From contig OY294044.1 in NCBI GenBank assembly GCA_958510825.1, positions 101,098,893-101,162,892 on the forward strand: DNA of 64,000 bases, read 5' to 3'. Below, piece by piece: positions 44,441 through 55,949 of this stretch (position 1 is the stretch's first letter; each line of letters opens with the position of its first letter). The notes beneath the pieces are model-generated. The model saw only the letters and a list, made by a program, of their open reading frames with translations, did no database searches and was not told the origin of the DNA. Source of the stretch: Brachypterus glaber (Eukaryota; Arthropoda; Insecta; Coleoptera; Kateretidae). The translations under genes were made by a program, and so were the position numbers.

Positions 44441-44639
44441 ATATTATTTAGGCCCTTATTTCAAGTGTTTTTTTTTGTTGAAATCTACAAAAACGATGTA
44501 AATAATCAAACAATATTAAAATATAATTAATATTATGTATATTATCATCAGTTGCGGATCAGATATACAAAGTAACTGCCAATACACTCATTATGTTTCT
44601 GCGTAAACATCATTTGATGTAAGAAAAAGCCCTTATAGG

Positions 44640-45115
44640 TAGCTCCAGCAGATATAGTGCTTTTGGTTAAAAGTCAAACTGAGCTACGTCCGATGTAGTC
44701 GGCACTGTCGGATTTTGACCACCAAATCCTCCTTATTCCCTTATTAAGAACAAAGACACTGGCAAATAGCAGCTAAGCCCATTTCTAACCTGCAGTCCCT
44801 GCCACTATCTGGTCCCATTTTCCGAGCACACCGGTGTCGTCGGCAGACCCGGCTTAGCTAGATACATAAAGGAATCGGAATACCAACCCAAGTCCTGCAA
44901 GTCCCTAAATAAATAAAACTTTGCGAGAGCCTAATCTAGTCGCTGAAGCAGAACTCGTTGTAAAGTTATTACTCTGGGAGATCACCAATTTCCCAAGGAA
45001 TCGAATTAGACACTACATCCCTAGTGCCACGCAGTCTTTGGCTCCAGCTTACCTTGACTTGGGGGCTGGGGTACCTCGGGCTTGCCACACCAGTACTTGT
45101 TTCTAACAATTAGGG
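44640..45115. other. GC-richer block of unknown origin
   Basis: About 475 bp close to 50% GC in a region of about 28% GC. It directly precedes the LINE fragment. I see no long conserved frame. The 61-codon frame at 44921-45106 has no recognisable product. It could be a captured host sequence, or the end of another retroelement. Confidence 0.4.
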
Positions 45116-45124
45116 GTGTGGGTA

Positions 45125-46180
45125 TGAAAACAAGGAGTATGTAGCCTCAATCCTATGCGATCTAACGAAAGCGTTTGATTGTGTGGACCACCCCACTCTC
45201 CTAAATAAATTAAAATATTATGGCTTTATCGATATTGCTCTTGATTTAATAAAAAGCTACCTAAGAGGTAGAAAACAAATTACACTCGTTGGTGGAGAGC
45301 TCTCTGATAGCGAAACTATTATGTACGGAATACCGCAGGGGTTCCTTCTAGGAAGTTAATTTTTTTTCACGCTTCTGTTGAAGATGCTGAGTTGGTGTTG
45401 TTTGCAGATAATACCACTGTATTAACATCCTATAAAAACTATGATTCCCTAATGTTAGACATAGATCATAAGATAAAACTTATTGAAGACTGGTTTAGGG
45501 CTAAGCCTAAACGAATCAAAAACAGACAGTATCATTTTCTCATTGAGGCAACTCTCTAAGAGTGAAAAAGAAAAAGAAAAAGGTGTCCAGCTTGACTCAA
45601 AAATAACTTTTGAAAAGCATGTAGATAATATGTCCAAAAAATAATAAAAACAATCTTTTTGCTATAAAAAACTGGTTAAAGTTGTAGACCAAAAAACAGC
45701 TTTGATGATATATCACTCTTTAATCCAGGGCACCCTTACCTATGGACTTCTAGCTTGGGGGCACTGTTCTAGTGCAGAAAGGATTTTTGGTCTCCAAAGA
45801 AGAGCTCTTAGGATACTCTGTGGCCTTTGTTATAGAGATGATGTAAAACAAAAATTCATACTTATGCATACTAACAATCCCTTCCAGATATATCTGTGAG
45901 TGCCTGTTATGTGCCAAATCAAATATACAAAAATATACAACCTATGATGGTGTTTACGATCACAATACTAGATCGCTGCAAAATATTACTGTAGACTTTT
46001 AAAGACTGCAAAAATCCAAAATTGGAACTCTTTATTACGCAACAACCTTTTTTAATAAACTTCCAATAAATATTAAAGAATTAGAATTAGGAACTTTTAA
46101 AAATAAAACAAAACATTATCTTATAGGCAATGCCTATAGTACAGATGAATTTTTAAATGTAAATGTTTTAATTACTTAGG
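45125..46180 (+). pseudogene. LINE fragment, same family as 5638-6330
   Basis: Plus strand: CDLTKAFDCVDHPTLLNKLK (RT motif A) and GIPQG (motif B) are followed by an internal deletion. Then comes LFADNTTVL, where the usual catalytic FADD has become FADN, then LNESKTDSIIF one frame over, YGLLAWGH, RIFGLQRRALRI, YRDDVK, and a tail with FFNKLPINIKELE. It ends at a TAG near 46178. Stops, frameshifts, the deletion and the D-to-N change make it inactive. Its 3' tail is (TTTA)n. Confidence 0.85.
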
Positions 46181-46185
46181 TGTTT

Positions 46186-46228
<43 letters not shown>

Positions 46229-46233
46229 TTTCT

Positions 46234-46300
<67 letters not shown>

Positions 46301-46410
46301 TATACTCTATTTTGACGAGTGACAGATGAATTTTTAAATGTAAATGTTTTAATTACTTAGGTGTTTTTATTTATTTATTTATTTATTTCTTTATTTATTT
46401 ATTTATTTCT

Positions 46411-46477
<67 letters not shown>

Positions 46478-46500
46478 TATACTCTATTTTGACGAGTGTA
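46141..46500 (+). repeat. Duplicated LINE 3' end with (TTTA)n tails
   Basis: A unit of about 181 bp (ACAGATGAATTTTTAAATG, the LINE stop, a (TTTA)n run of 25-30 units, then ATACTCTATTTTGACGAGTG) is repeated in tandem at 46141 and 46322. The TTTA runs contain occasional TTTC variants. Confidence 0.9.
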
Positions 46501-46671
46501 AAATTTTTTAAATTTGTTGGCACAATAAACTTACTTTACTTTAGTTTAACAAGTCACTGAGGGTAATATTATGTATAAATATCATTTTAAAAAAAATTAA
46601 TCAAATTTTTGCTTTTCCTGTAAAATAATAATTTTGTGGGTTAGGCCCTTATGTTAGTTGCACTCTTCGTA

Positions 46672-47345
46672 TATCAAGAGAAAATGCAATATCCTATCCA
46701 CTGCAAGGAGTTTATTTACTATAGAATGCGAAGTATTATATGTATTCACGGCTTGTTTTAATATAGCTTCATTATAATGACATTAAAAGTTTTTAGTGCT
46801 TTTAAATATTATGTTTTTTTGTAATTATTTTTTGTGAAATATGACATAAATCCTCAATGTTAATAATATTCAAGTTTTCATCATTTTAATAATAATAAAA
46901 TTTGTTTTTATTAAAAGCCATTAAGCACTTTAACAGTATACTATAGCAAAAACAACAATTTTCTTGAAATGTTATAAAATATAAATGTTTTCTGTAAAAA
47001 TAAAAATAAAGGCGTTGGATTTTATTAAATTTTTTAATTTGGACGAAATATTTTTACAGTACCTATTAGAAATTATCTAAGATTTAATAAAAATTCTCAA
47101 ATGGCTAAGCCCATTCTTAACTTTAAAAATTGCTCGCCTTCTCCCAAAATGTTAAATTATACCTGCTTAATATATTTTTCCTACGACCTAGTTAGTAGTT
47201 AGTGCTTATTTTCCACCCGTTACCATGACAGGGGTAGGAAAGTGACAGTCAGCTGATTTTACGTATCTTTTTTTAGAAAACAAGTAAACATCAAACACAA
47301 AACGTCAAATTAATAAAATTAATGTTAAGATAATTCTTCCGTTTT
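46672..47345. other. AT-rich sequence, nothing recognised
   Basis: No supported feature. Confidence 0.4.
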
Positions 47346-47985
47346 TGTAGGTGTTAGGTGGTAGGAAAAATAGTATATGCACCTCGACGTAAACCTATTT
47401 CAGTGCACTTTGATTGCTTTTTTTACTCGGCTCCGTCTTGTCAAAAAATAAGCTCTCTCGTGCACTGAAAACTACACTCAGAAAAATCCCATCTTGTAAA
47501 ATCAATAAGAAATTATTTTAATTTAAAAAAATTGCCTTTTAAAATATTAAAAGTAAAAACTTTACGTTTTAGTTATGAACAATATTAATTTAAAAAAAAA
47601 AAAATTACACGAAACCGTTTTTCACTTTAAAGTAAAAGTATTAATTATTTAATAAAATTATAATATTTCCCTATATATTGTTGAAAAATATCAATATATT
47701 AAAAGAATTATTTTTAAAATAACCAGTATTCAAATCATTTACAAGTTTAAATTATTTAAGAGGAAACATTTTTCAAATTGCAATGAATATTTTTATTTTT
47801 ACAATGGCTTATAAATTTTAAAAATATCTGTCTGACTTAACAAAAAACACTGTCGGAGCAAAAACATATTGGTTTTCTTTTAAATGATATGACTTTTGTT
47901 TGATTTTACAACGATTTTTCTCTGAGTTTAGGTTCGAGTACTCGGTGCGTAATATACTATATCCCACCCACTACCAAATATTTGT
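47346..47985. repeat. Hairpin repeat with AGTATAT / AATATACTAT ends, split by a MITE
   Basis: The left part (47346-47472) and right part (47931-47985) are inverted: GGTGGTAGGAAAAATAGTAT, GCACCTCGACG and AACCTA against AGGTTCGAG, GGTGCG, AATATACTAT and CCCACCCACTACC. The inner stem TTTCAGTGCAC/GTGCACTGAAAA surrounds ACTCGGCTCC. The pairing is interrupted exactly at TA by the MITE at 47475-47928. Confidence 0.75.
47475..47928. mobile_element. 454-bp TA-flanked MITE
   Basis: The left end CACTCAGAAAAATC and the right end (inverse AACTCAGAGAAAAATC) are followed by TTGTAAAATCAA on both arms. TA lies outside both (47473-47474, 47929-47930). The interior is AT-rich with no coding capacity. It is Tc1/mariner-type by target and terminal form. 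Confidence 0.85.
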
Positions 47986-48360
47986 ATACGGACTGCGAGA
48001 TTTTTTTATGATTTTTAAGATTTCCTAAATCAAAAATCTAAATTTTCTGAGAGTTCTGAAATCTTAGAAATCTTGTCAAAAATTATTAATTCTCTAGATT
48101 TTGAATAAGGTTCTGGAAAAACTTTTAATATATTGCACGGACTTCCAACAGTGATTCCCCTTTATTTTTCTTGATTCAGGACAATTTTTTTAAATTAATC
48201 TAGTAAAAAATACGCAAAAATTAATGTCAAAATTTAAATTTAAACTTAAGTATATTTCTTTATGGTTATTAAATTCAAGAAATAAGTACTGTCCTGTAAA
48301 TTTTTGCCTATCCTATCTTTGCAAATATGTGGGATCACCTTGAAATCTAACATTTGTGTA

Positions 48361-49390
48361 TTAGAAAACCGGCCAATGAATTTATTACTTTAGGCAATGA
48401 TCATTCTATTGCATACTTACTAAGCGAAGCAAACTTTAAAATATGGGAAAGTAAAATACTAAGAAGGATTTTTGGCGGTGTGAAGATAATAAAAAAACTA
48501 ATCTAAGCAAAACTGACACCTTAAGATGACGTCTTATGGAACCCAAATTTTTCACACTTTATTTTTGTCGCAAAATGCAACTTTTGGCCCCAACCCATTA
48601 GACGTTTAAAAAAAGCTTCACTCCCTTCAATGGTAAGCATCGTTTTTAAAAAGCTCAAAAAATCTAATCTTAATCAGGCAGGTTTATATGTAGAAAAACC
48701 AACGAACTAACAACTCTTCTCTCTAGAATACGCATACCGTTAATATAAAGTATCGCCAACATCTCGGTTTGTTTGTAAACAAATAGTAGATATATTCAGT
48801 CCTGAACAATAACAATTACCAGTAACTGTTATTGCTGTCTCTGTTAAAACAAAGCTGTGCGAGTAAGACAGACAAATGTATATGTTGGCTATGTTTTTGT
48901 CAGTTTTTACAAATGAAATGCCTATTCTAGAGAGAAGAGTTTTTACTTCGTTGAGAAAAACTGGAAAACAATGTGTGAATATTTTATACTTTTACCCTGC
49001 TAAAAAGTCCGATTTAAAACTGGTAAATTAGTGCACAAACCACACTTGAAATAATAAAATGTATCCGGATTTGACCAGATAATGCACAAATTTTGAATCC
49101 GAATTTTAAGCAGTGTGATGTAATATTTAATATCTACATTAGTAATGTAACATTACATTAGAAGTTTATTTAGAGGAGCGGCTAGTCGTAACCGAATTCC
49201 GCGCCGCTTGTGTGGAAATACCGCGCAGGTGTACTATAAGGCTTAAATATTATGGAGTGAACAAACTTTATTTTAATAAAGTTTTTGAGGTTTAAAATGG
49301 GAATTTTCGTGAATATAAAAAAAATAAACAATTTTTGAAAAATGGTAAATTTTATGATACAAATACGTAAATTTTAGGTACTTTTAAACT
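48361..49390 (+). repeat. Tandem segmental array, unit 1 (full length)
   Basis: It starts TTAGAAAACCGGCCAATG and ends after GATACAAATACGTAAAT. Near 48428-48480 the frame reads KIWESKILRRIFGGVK, a block found near the C-terminus of RTE-like LINEs, so the unit includes a LINE relic. It also carries AAGATGACGTCTTA, the palindrome TAATGTAACATTACATTA, and the GC-rich stretch GAATTCCGCGCCGCTT. Confidence 0.85.
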
Positions 49391-49399
49391 AATCTAATA

Positions 49400-49636
49400 A
49401 AGCCCCAACCCCTTAGACGTTTAAAAAAACTTCACTCCGTTCTATGGTAAGCATCGTTTTTAAAAAGCTCAAAAAATCTAATCTTACTCAGGCAGGTGCA
49501 TATTTTATACTTTTACCTGCTAAAAATGTCCGATTTAAAAACTGGTAAATTAGTGCACAAACCATACTTAAAATAATAAAATGTATCCGGATTTGACCAG
49601 ATAATGCACAAATTTTTAATCAAATTCTAAGCAGAG
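49400..49636 (+). repeat. Tandem segmental array, unit 2 (deleted)
   Basis: It begins at GCCCCAACCCCTTAGACG and skips from CTCAGGCAGGT to ATATTTTATACTTTTACC, losing the central ~380 bp of unit 1. It ends near TCAAATTCTAAGCAGAG. Confidence 0.85.
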
Positions 49637-50248
49637 TAAAATGCAACTTTTGGCCCCAACCCGTTAGACGTTTGAAAAAAACTTCACTCCCTTCAATGGT
49701 AAGCATCGTTTTTAAAAAGCTCAAAAAATCTAATCTTACTCAGGCAGGTTTATATGTAGAAAAACCAACGAACTAACAACTCTTCTCTCTAGAATACGCA
49801 TACCGTTAATATAAAGTATCGCCAACATCTCGGTTTGTTTGTAAACAAATAGTAGGTATATTCTGGCATGAACAATAAAAATTACCAGTAACTGTTATTG
49901 TTATCTCTGTTAAAACAAAGCTGTGCGAGTAAGGCAGACAAATGTATATGTTGGCTAGGTTTTTGTCAGTTTTTACAAATGAAATGCCTATTCTAGAGAG
50001 AAGAGTTTTTACTTCGTTGAGAAAAACTGGAAAACAATGTGTGAATATTTTATACTTTTACCCTGCTAAAAAGTCCGATTTAAAACTGGTAAATTAGTGC
50101 ACAAACCACACCTAAAATAATAAAATGTATCCGGATTTGACCAGATAATGCACAAATTGTTAATCAAATTCTAAGCAGAGTATGATGTAATATTTAATAT
50201 CTACATTAGTAATGTAACATTACATTTATTTTAATAAAGTTTTTGAGG
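49637..50248 (+). repeat. Tandem segmental array, unit 3 (both ends shortened)
   Basis: It starts TAAAATGCAACTTTTGGCCC and carries the central region intact. It jumps from ATGTAACATTACATT to TATTTTAATAAAGTTTTTGA, losing the GC-rich segment. Confidence 0.85.
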
Positions 50249-51290
50249 TTAGAAAACCGGCCAATGAATTTATTACTTTAGGCAATGATTATTCTATTGC
50301 ATACTTACGAAGCGAAGCAAAGTTTAAAATATGGAAGAGAAAAATACCAAGAAGAAGGCATTTTTGGTGGTGTGAAGATAAGAGAAAAACTAATCTAAGC
50401 AAAACTGCCACCTTAAGATGACGTCTTATGGAACCCAAATTTTTCACACTTTATTTTTGTCGCAAAATGCAACTTTTGGCCCCAACCCGTTAGACGTTTG
50501 AAAAAACCTTCACTCCCTTCAATGGTAAGCATCGTTTTTAAAAAGCTCAAAAAATCTAATCTTACTCAGGCAGGTTTATATGTAGAAAAACCAACGAACT
50601 AACAACTCTTCTCTCTAGAATACGCATACCGTTAATATAAAGTATCGCCAACATCTCGGTTTGTTTGTAAACAAATAGTAGGTATATTCAGGCCTGAACA
50701 ATAAGAATTACCAGTAACTGTTATTGTTGTCTCTGTTAAAACAAAGCTGTGCGAGTAAGACAGACAAATGTATATGTTGGCTAGGTTTTTGTCAGTTTTT
50801 ACAAATGAAATGCCTATTCTAGAGAGAAGAGTTATTACTCATTGAGCAAAACTGGAAAACCATGTGTGCATATTTTATACTTTTACCCTGCTAAAAAAGT
50901 GCGATTTAAAACTGGTAAATTAGTGCACAAACCACACTTAAAATAATAAAATGTATCCGGATTTGACCAAATAATGCACAAATTTTTAATCCACATTCTA
51001 AACAGAGTGTGATGTAATATTTAATATCTACATTAGTAATGTAACATTACATTACAAGTTTGTTTAGAGGAGCGGCTAGTCGTAACCGAATTCCGCGCCG
51101 CTTCTGTGGAAATGCCGCGCAGGTGTACTATAAGGCTTAAATATTATGGAGGGAACAAACTTTATTTTAATAAAGTTTTTGAGGTTTAAAATGGGAATTT
51201 TCTTGAAAATAAAAAAAATATTTTTTTTTTGAAAAATGGTAAATTTTATGATACAAATACGTAAATGTTAGTTACTTTTAAACTGATTTA
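50249..51290 (+). repeat. Tandem segmental array, unit 4 (full length)
   Basis: Same span as unit 1. The LINE relic here reads KFKIWKRKIPRR and then shifts frame. The closing GAGGAGCGGCTAGTCGTAAC...CGCGCCGCTT segment is present. Small substitutions separate it from unit 1. Confidence 0.85.
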
Positions 51291-52049
51291 ATATGATGTA
51301 AATAAAATTTTATCAAAAAAGTATTAAAAAATCTTATCTTTTAGCAACAAAAATTGAAAAATAAAAATATTATTTTTTTAAATTAAAAATCACATGGTCA
51401 AGTGGGAAATTTTATTTGATTTAAAATTATGTATCACACGACCCGCTTTATCATTAATAAAAAACCTTCCTATGCTCCCTGACCATATTTTAAAAGCTAC
51501 AAATATGGAATATACATTTATACGTAAGCCAAAATATAGTTGCCTTATTTATTTTAAATTTAAAGTCGATATCTCAACCCGTTAAGTGACTTTTGGACCG
51601 CACTATGTATGTATTTTAGAGGGAATCTGAATGAAAATCTGAATGAAAACCGATTGAATCTAATTTTTCGTGCTGTAGTTAAATCATACCCAATTTAGTG
51701 TACCAAAATCCCCTTTATCTGTTTAGTGGACTGCACTGTAATGACTGAATGTAAAATAATGTAAAAATGTGTAAATAGATTAATTTTGTGTAAAAGAATG
51801 TAAAACAATGTAATATTACCGTTATGGACTATGTAATTTTTAACGTACCGGTACATATTACCATTTACGGACTATGTACATTTTAGAAAAAAAGCTAACT
51901 CCGTTCCTGTTCAAAAATGAATTCTGTTTCTTTGTTGTAAGCAAGTATTTCTAATCCACAAACTGAACAACCGGTTTCATTGAATTATAATTTAGCCTAA
52001 AAACATGTATAGGCTATCCCACGACTTTGGTATACAGCGTGTTTAAGAA
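51291..52049. other. AT-rich sequence, nothing recognised
   Basis: GTAAAA(T/C)AATGTAA variants are clustered at 51740-51820. The 63-codon frame at 51394-51585 has no recognisable product. Confidence 0.4.
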
Positions 52050-52830
52050 TAAATCAGTAAAATAATTGCTCGATTATTTTTTAACGTTTTTATCAACCAA
52101 TCCTTTAACAATATTTCTGATCACGTGTTTATTTCTGTCCAATCATATTACAGTTATATTGGGAATATTCTACTGTAGAAAATTCTAATGAGAATAGCTG
52201 TAGTATTTTGTTTATTAGTATTTCTCTTTTACAACAAGATTTCATACCTAAAACTAATTAATAATTAAATATGAATATATTACTATTTATAATTATTGTT
52301 ATACTTTAACAAAAAATACCTCAAAATATTCTATTTATAAAATCTAATGACAGTTTTTATATGCTCACGTTTATGAACATGCTTGCAAGCCTAACGCAGT
52401 ACCGCGCTAGTCAGTACTGCAGTAAGTGACTGAACTATTAATAGAACCATAATTTGCAATTTAAAAATGGACGAAAAAGGTTTTAGTTTAGCAATTGAGA
52501 ATGGAATTAAATTAACCAAATCAAAGAATATGCCTGTAAAAATATTAAGAAAAGTAATAAAACAATTAATATAAAAGTAGGTTTGACATATTATAAATCG
52601 TTAAAAAATAATCTTCCGAATTACACGATTCTTCAAATTATCGGGAAAAATTCACAGTTTTCATCAAAATTTGCTGCCAAAGGAAATATTTACTCCAGGT
52701 CCCGGTCGTAATTATTTCCAGACAGCAAATTTTCATGAAAATAGCGAATTTTTCCGGCATAATTCTCAGCCTCTTGTGTAATTATATATGAGAATAATGA
52801 TGTGAATTGGTAATGGTTGTCATATAGCCA
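52050..52830 (+). repeat. Dispersed repeat (uninterrupted partner of 19575-21120)
   Basis: Reverse-complement match to 19575-19652 plus 20476-21120, contiguous here. It includes ATTCTACTGTAGAAAATTCT, CAGTACCGCGCTAGTCAGTA and TCAGCCTCTTGTGTAATTAT. Confidence 0.75.
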
Positions 52831-52905
52831 ATTATCTAGAGGAAGGGATGGCGCATTGGCCTTTTTGTTCATAATTTTTTTTGGTTTTACCCTGATGGCT
52901 GCCAT
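52690..52905 (-). CDS. Open frame overlapping the repeat (unknown)
   Basis: A 71-codon minus-strand frame containing NWLYDNHYQFTSLF and ITQEAENYAGKIRYFHENLL. Its 3' half lies in the dispersed repeat. In the other copy (19580-19625) the TQEAE block is kept but the next part is deleted. It may be the remnant of a transposon-encoded protein. I do not recognise it. Confidence 0.25.
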   Translation of the reverse strand: MAAIRVKPKKIMNKKANAPSLPLDNWLYDNHYQFTSLFSYIITQEAENYAGKIRYFHENLLSGNNYDRDLE

Positions 52906-53385
52906 TATATTTTTATTACTAATAATGCTCTCTCTCTCATAGGCGCAATGTTTACCACTATTTCTAAACAGTTAAAATTTGTAACTTTTAGGGACTTTTG
53001 TTATAGTTGGTAATATATCCAACCCCAAACTAGCAATTTAAATTTCGCGCAAGAAATAGGATTCCAAATGGATGCCAGCTATGCTAGTCTCCCTTCCTCT
53101 AAATCATTGCACTTTTTTCAGCTAGCTTATTTTATAGTTGACCACACGCGTCATTTAACGTGGAAAAAATGCGAAAAAGTGGGCTCGTCCTGGCTCTGCC
53201 CGTCTGGCTCTGCCCGGCACTGCAGTGCACTGTGTCCGATTAAAAAAATCTTTCATCATACGATTTAGGACTTTTGTAGGCGATAACTCGATTAAAAGCT
53301 ATAAAAAGTTATACAAATTATGACCTAATTATATATGGCCTATAAAAAGTTTCGGATTTAAACATATTGAAAAAAAAACCTGTGA
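52906..53385. other. Unassigned sequence
   Basis: A less AT-rich patch with GGCTCTGCCCG repeated lies at 53188-53215. No gene was recognised. Confidence 0.35.
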
Positions 53386-54250
53386 ATTTGTTTGAATCCT
53401 TTTTTGGAATAGCATTTTCCAATTAAAACGGATTAAAAATATTTATATTTAATCCACTAGAATCCGAATCAATTCGCAAAAAAACTCGGATTCAAATAGT
53501 TATTAGATATGTGAAATTGAAAGGTCTTAGCATATGTAGGTCTAGCATAAAAAGTTGCCGAGTCCGTGGTCTAAAGAAGCCCGAGGGCCGCGGAAAAGCA
53601 TCCTATTCATTGAAAATCGTATAATGTGTATACAATTTCCTTTCGGTAATTTGCTTTACATACATCATCTAGAAAAGCTTATATCGACCTTTTTTATGTA
53701 AATGTCGGTGAGAAGCAATTCAAAAATTTAATACGCATTTGCAAATTAAAACGGGTTATAAATATTTTATCTTTAATCTGTTTGAATCCGAATCAGTTCA
53801 AAAATGCTAATTTAAAATGACTTTTTAATTCGCAAAAACGGATTCAAACAGGTTCAAACGAATTAAATCAGATACACATTTGCAAATAGCTAATTGAAAA
53901 TGATATTTTGCATATGCTAATAGAAACGAATTAAAATAGGTTACGCATTTGCAAATATTATCTAATTAAAAATGATATTCCGCACACGCAAATAGAAACG
54001 AATTAAATCGGATACGCATTTGCAAATATTGTCTAATTGAAAATAATATTCCACATATGTGAATAGAAACCAATACAAATATGTTACGCATTTGCAAATA
54101 GAAACGAATAAAAACAGGATATTCCGCATATGCAAATTAAAACGAATTAAATTTAAATAGCAAATGGAAATTAAAACAGATTAACTAATTGAAACGGGTT
54201 AATATTGATAATTTGCTGCAAATAGAAACAATTCAAACTAATTTAAACCA
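53386..54250 (+). repeat. Degenerate repeat region with a ~72-bp tandem unit
   Basis: At 53869-54160 four units with spacing of about 72 bp share GCATTTGCAAAT, TCTAATTGAAAATGATATTC, CGCATATGCAAATAG and AAACGAATTAAA. Upstream, at 53386-53830, looser copies carry TTTGAATCCGAATCA and its inverse. ATTTGCAAAT and ATGCAAAT are octamer-like sequences. Confidence 0.75.
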
Positions 54251-55252
54251 GTTAAAAATAGCTTATTTTTTATCCGTTTGAATCTGAATTTTTTTATAGG
54301 GCTGAGTCGTATCAGGGTGGTTATGGGTCATGGCCCATGACCAACCTGACTTTATAATTAATCGCAAATAGAACATAGTATTTTAGACAAAAACAGTTTT
54401 CTTAGTGCAATTTCATTCCTTTACGGCCACCACTTAATCTTATTCTATTGTAAACTGGCAAAGAACACCGGCAGCTCATGATTGTTAGGTATTCTTTTTT
54501 GTTCTAACTCGGACAGCAGTTATTACCTATTTTTAGTCAGAGACCCGATAAACATTTTCAACTAGTTATTTTCTCCCGACTAAATTTTATTTATTTTTTA
54601 AGTTACGTTCACAGAGGGCAGAAAAAATGTTGACACGTCACTTTTGCGAAACGACGCACTATGTTGCCAAACAGAAAAAAAGTGTTTAAAAACATTTTTT
54701 TGGTGAATTATATCTTAAATGGCTTATAATACATAAATAATTATTTTCAAGCCAAAATAAAGTTTTAACATAGAAGGGTTCTGGGCAAAAAGGGTAAAAT
54801 AAAAAATAATTTACCCCCAATGCGTACGCCCCTGAATAAATATAGTGTTCTTGGACAATATTTAATTAAAACCATTCAATATATTAGATTGCAAGCAAAA
54901 ATTCATATCATTAGCTTAGAGGGTTTCTGAGATATCAAATAAAAATCATATTTTAGGGTGTCCTTTTTAAAGGACTGAGTTTTTGCTCAGAGGTATTTCA
55001 GAAACCACGTTTAAATAATTTTTTGTTTATATATATTAATTTAGGTGCATTTCCAATATAGACAACTGAATAAACTAACTGACCTTTTAAAATAAAATTT
55101 CAAGAGTACCTGGAATAATGTTTATTTTTCCACATTAAAATGCTTATTGACTTTTTTTTGTTTTATTTCAGCTATCTAATATTTACACATTTTAAGAACT
55201 GTATATAGGTGAATATTTTAGTATATAAATTTTAAATGTGCAATTATTTTCA
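54251..55252. other. AT-rich sequence, small inverted block only
   Basis: GGTTTCTGAGATATCA near 54918 and TATTTCAGAAACC near 54990 are inverted. No gene was recognised. Confidence 0.4.
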
Positions 55253-55949
55253 AATTTTATCATATCGTCATCTAAAGGCTCTAACGATCTAACTCCAAAA
55301 CGTCATATTTTTCAGGAGACGTAAAAAACGATTTAAAACTTAATTATAGCAATTTAGAACGTTAAAACTAGCTTGTTCACAGGTAAAAATGTTTGAAATG
55401 TGTTAATGTATTTAAAACTTTTCATTGTTATCTATTTTATATAAATTATTTGAAAATTAAATTTTAACCACAGAATCTAAATTCACTAATGGTCTAGCTC
55501 CAGGGGAAGATAAAGGAGGATACCTATCGTATTATATCGCGTAATATTATTACAAAAAAATTATATTTTTATATTTAATATATAATATTACTACTAGGCA
55601 GGCATAATATATATACATTATTAATGGCAATAATTATAATTATCATCAAACAGTAAATTAACAAATATTTGAAACGGGATCCCCTGTTGTCGAGAAATAG
55701 TTTGACATTAGTGACAGTTCTCATTTAATTGGTTTCTCACAATCATATGATGGAGTTAGACACTTAGCGACTTAAAATATTTACATTTTTGCATTTTTTG
55801 AGGCTGATATTGGTTTAATGCAACTTTTTTTTTTTGAAGTATGTTGGTAATCAGATAATGAAGCAAATTTGATAAAAATCTCATTTTTGAAAAATTTGGA
55901 GTTAGACAACTAGAGCCTTTAGTGGACGATATAAAATATCAAAAATTTG
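55253..55949. repeat. Inverted repeat, ~45-bp arms, third partial copy inside
   Basis: 55253-55299 (ATCGTCATCTAAAGGCTCT, TCTAACTCC) is inverted at 55908-55949. GGAGTTAGACACTTAGCGAC near 55750 is a third relative. Flanking GCTANCTAATATTTANACA blocks (55170, 55995) are direct repeats. Confidence 0.5.

Larger units (their letters stand above)
43968..46669. mobile_element. 2.7-kb TA-flanked composite DNA element
   Basis: The ends TGAAGAGTGCAAGTAACATA and the inverse of TATGTTAGTTGCACTCTTCG pair over about 32 bp including GGCCTAACCC. TA lies outside both (43966-43967, 46670-46671). The interior holds a 143-bp tandem repeat (44145-44440), a GC-richer block (44640-45115) and a broken LINE (45125-46500). 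No transposase was recognised. Confidence 0.75.

Noticed and set aside
48361..51290. Possible CRISPR-like or satellite array
   Set aside because: Units are about 1 kb with unequal deletions and LINE relics. This is a segmental tandem duplication, not short repeats with spacers.
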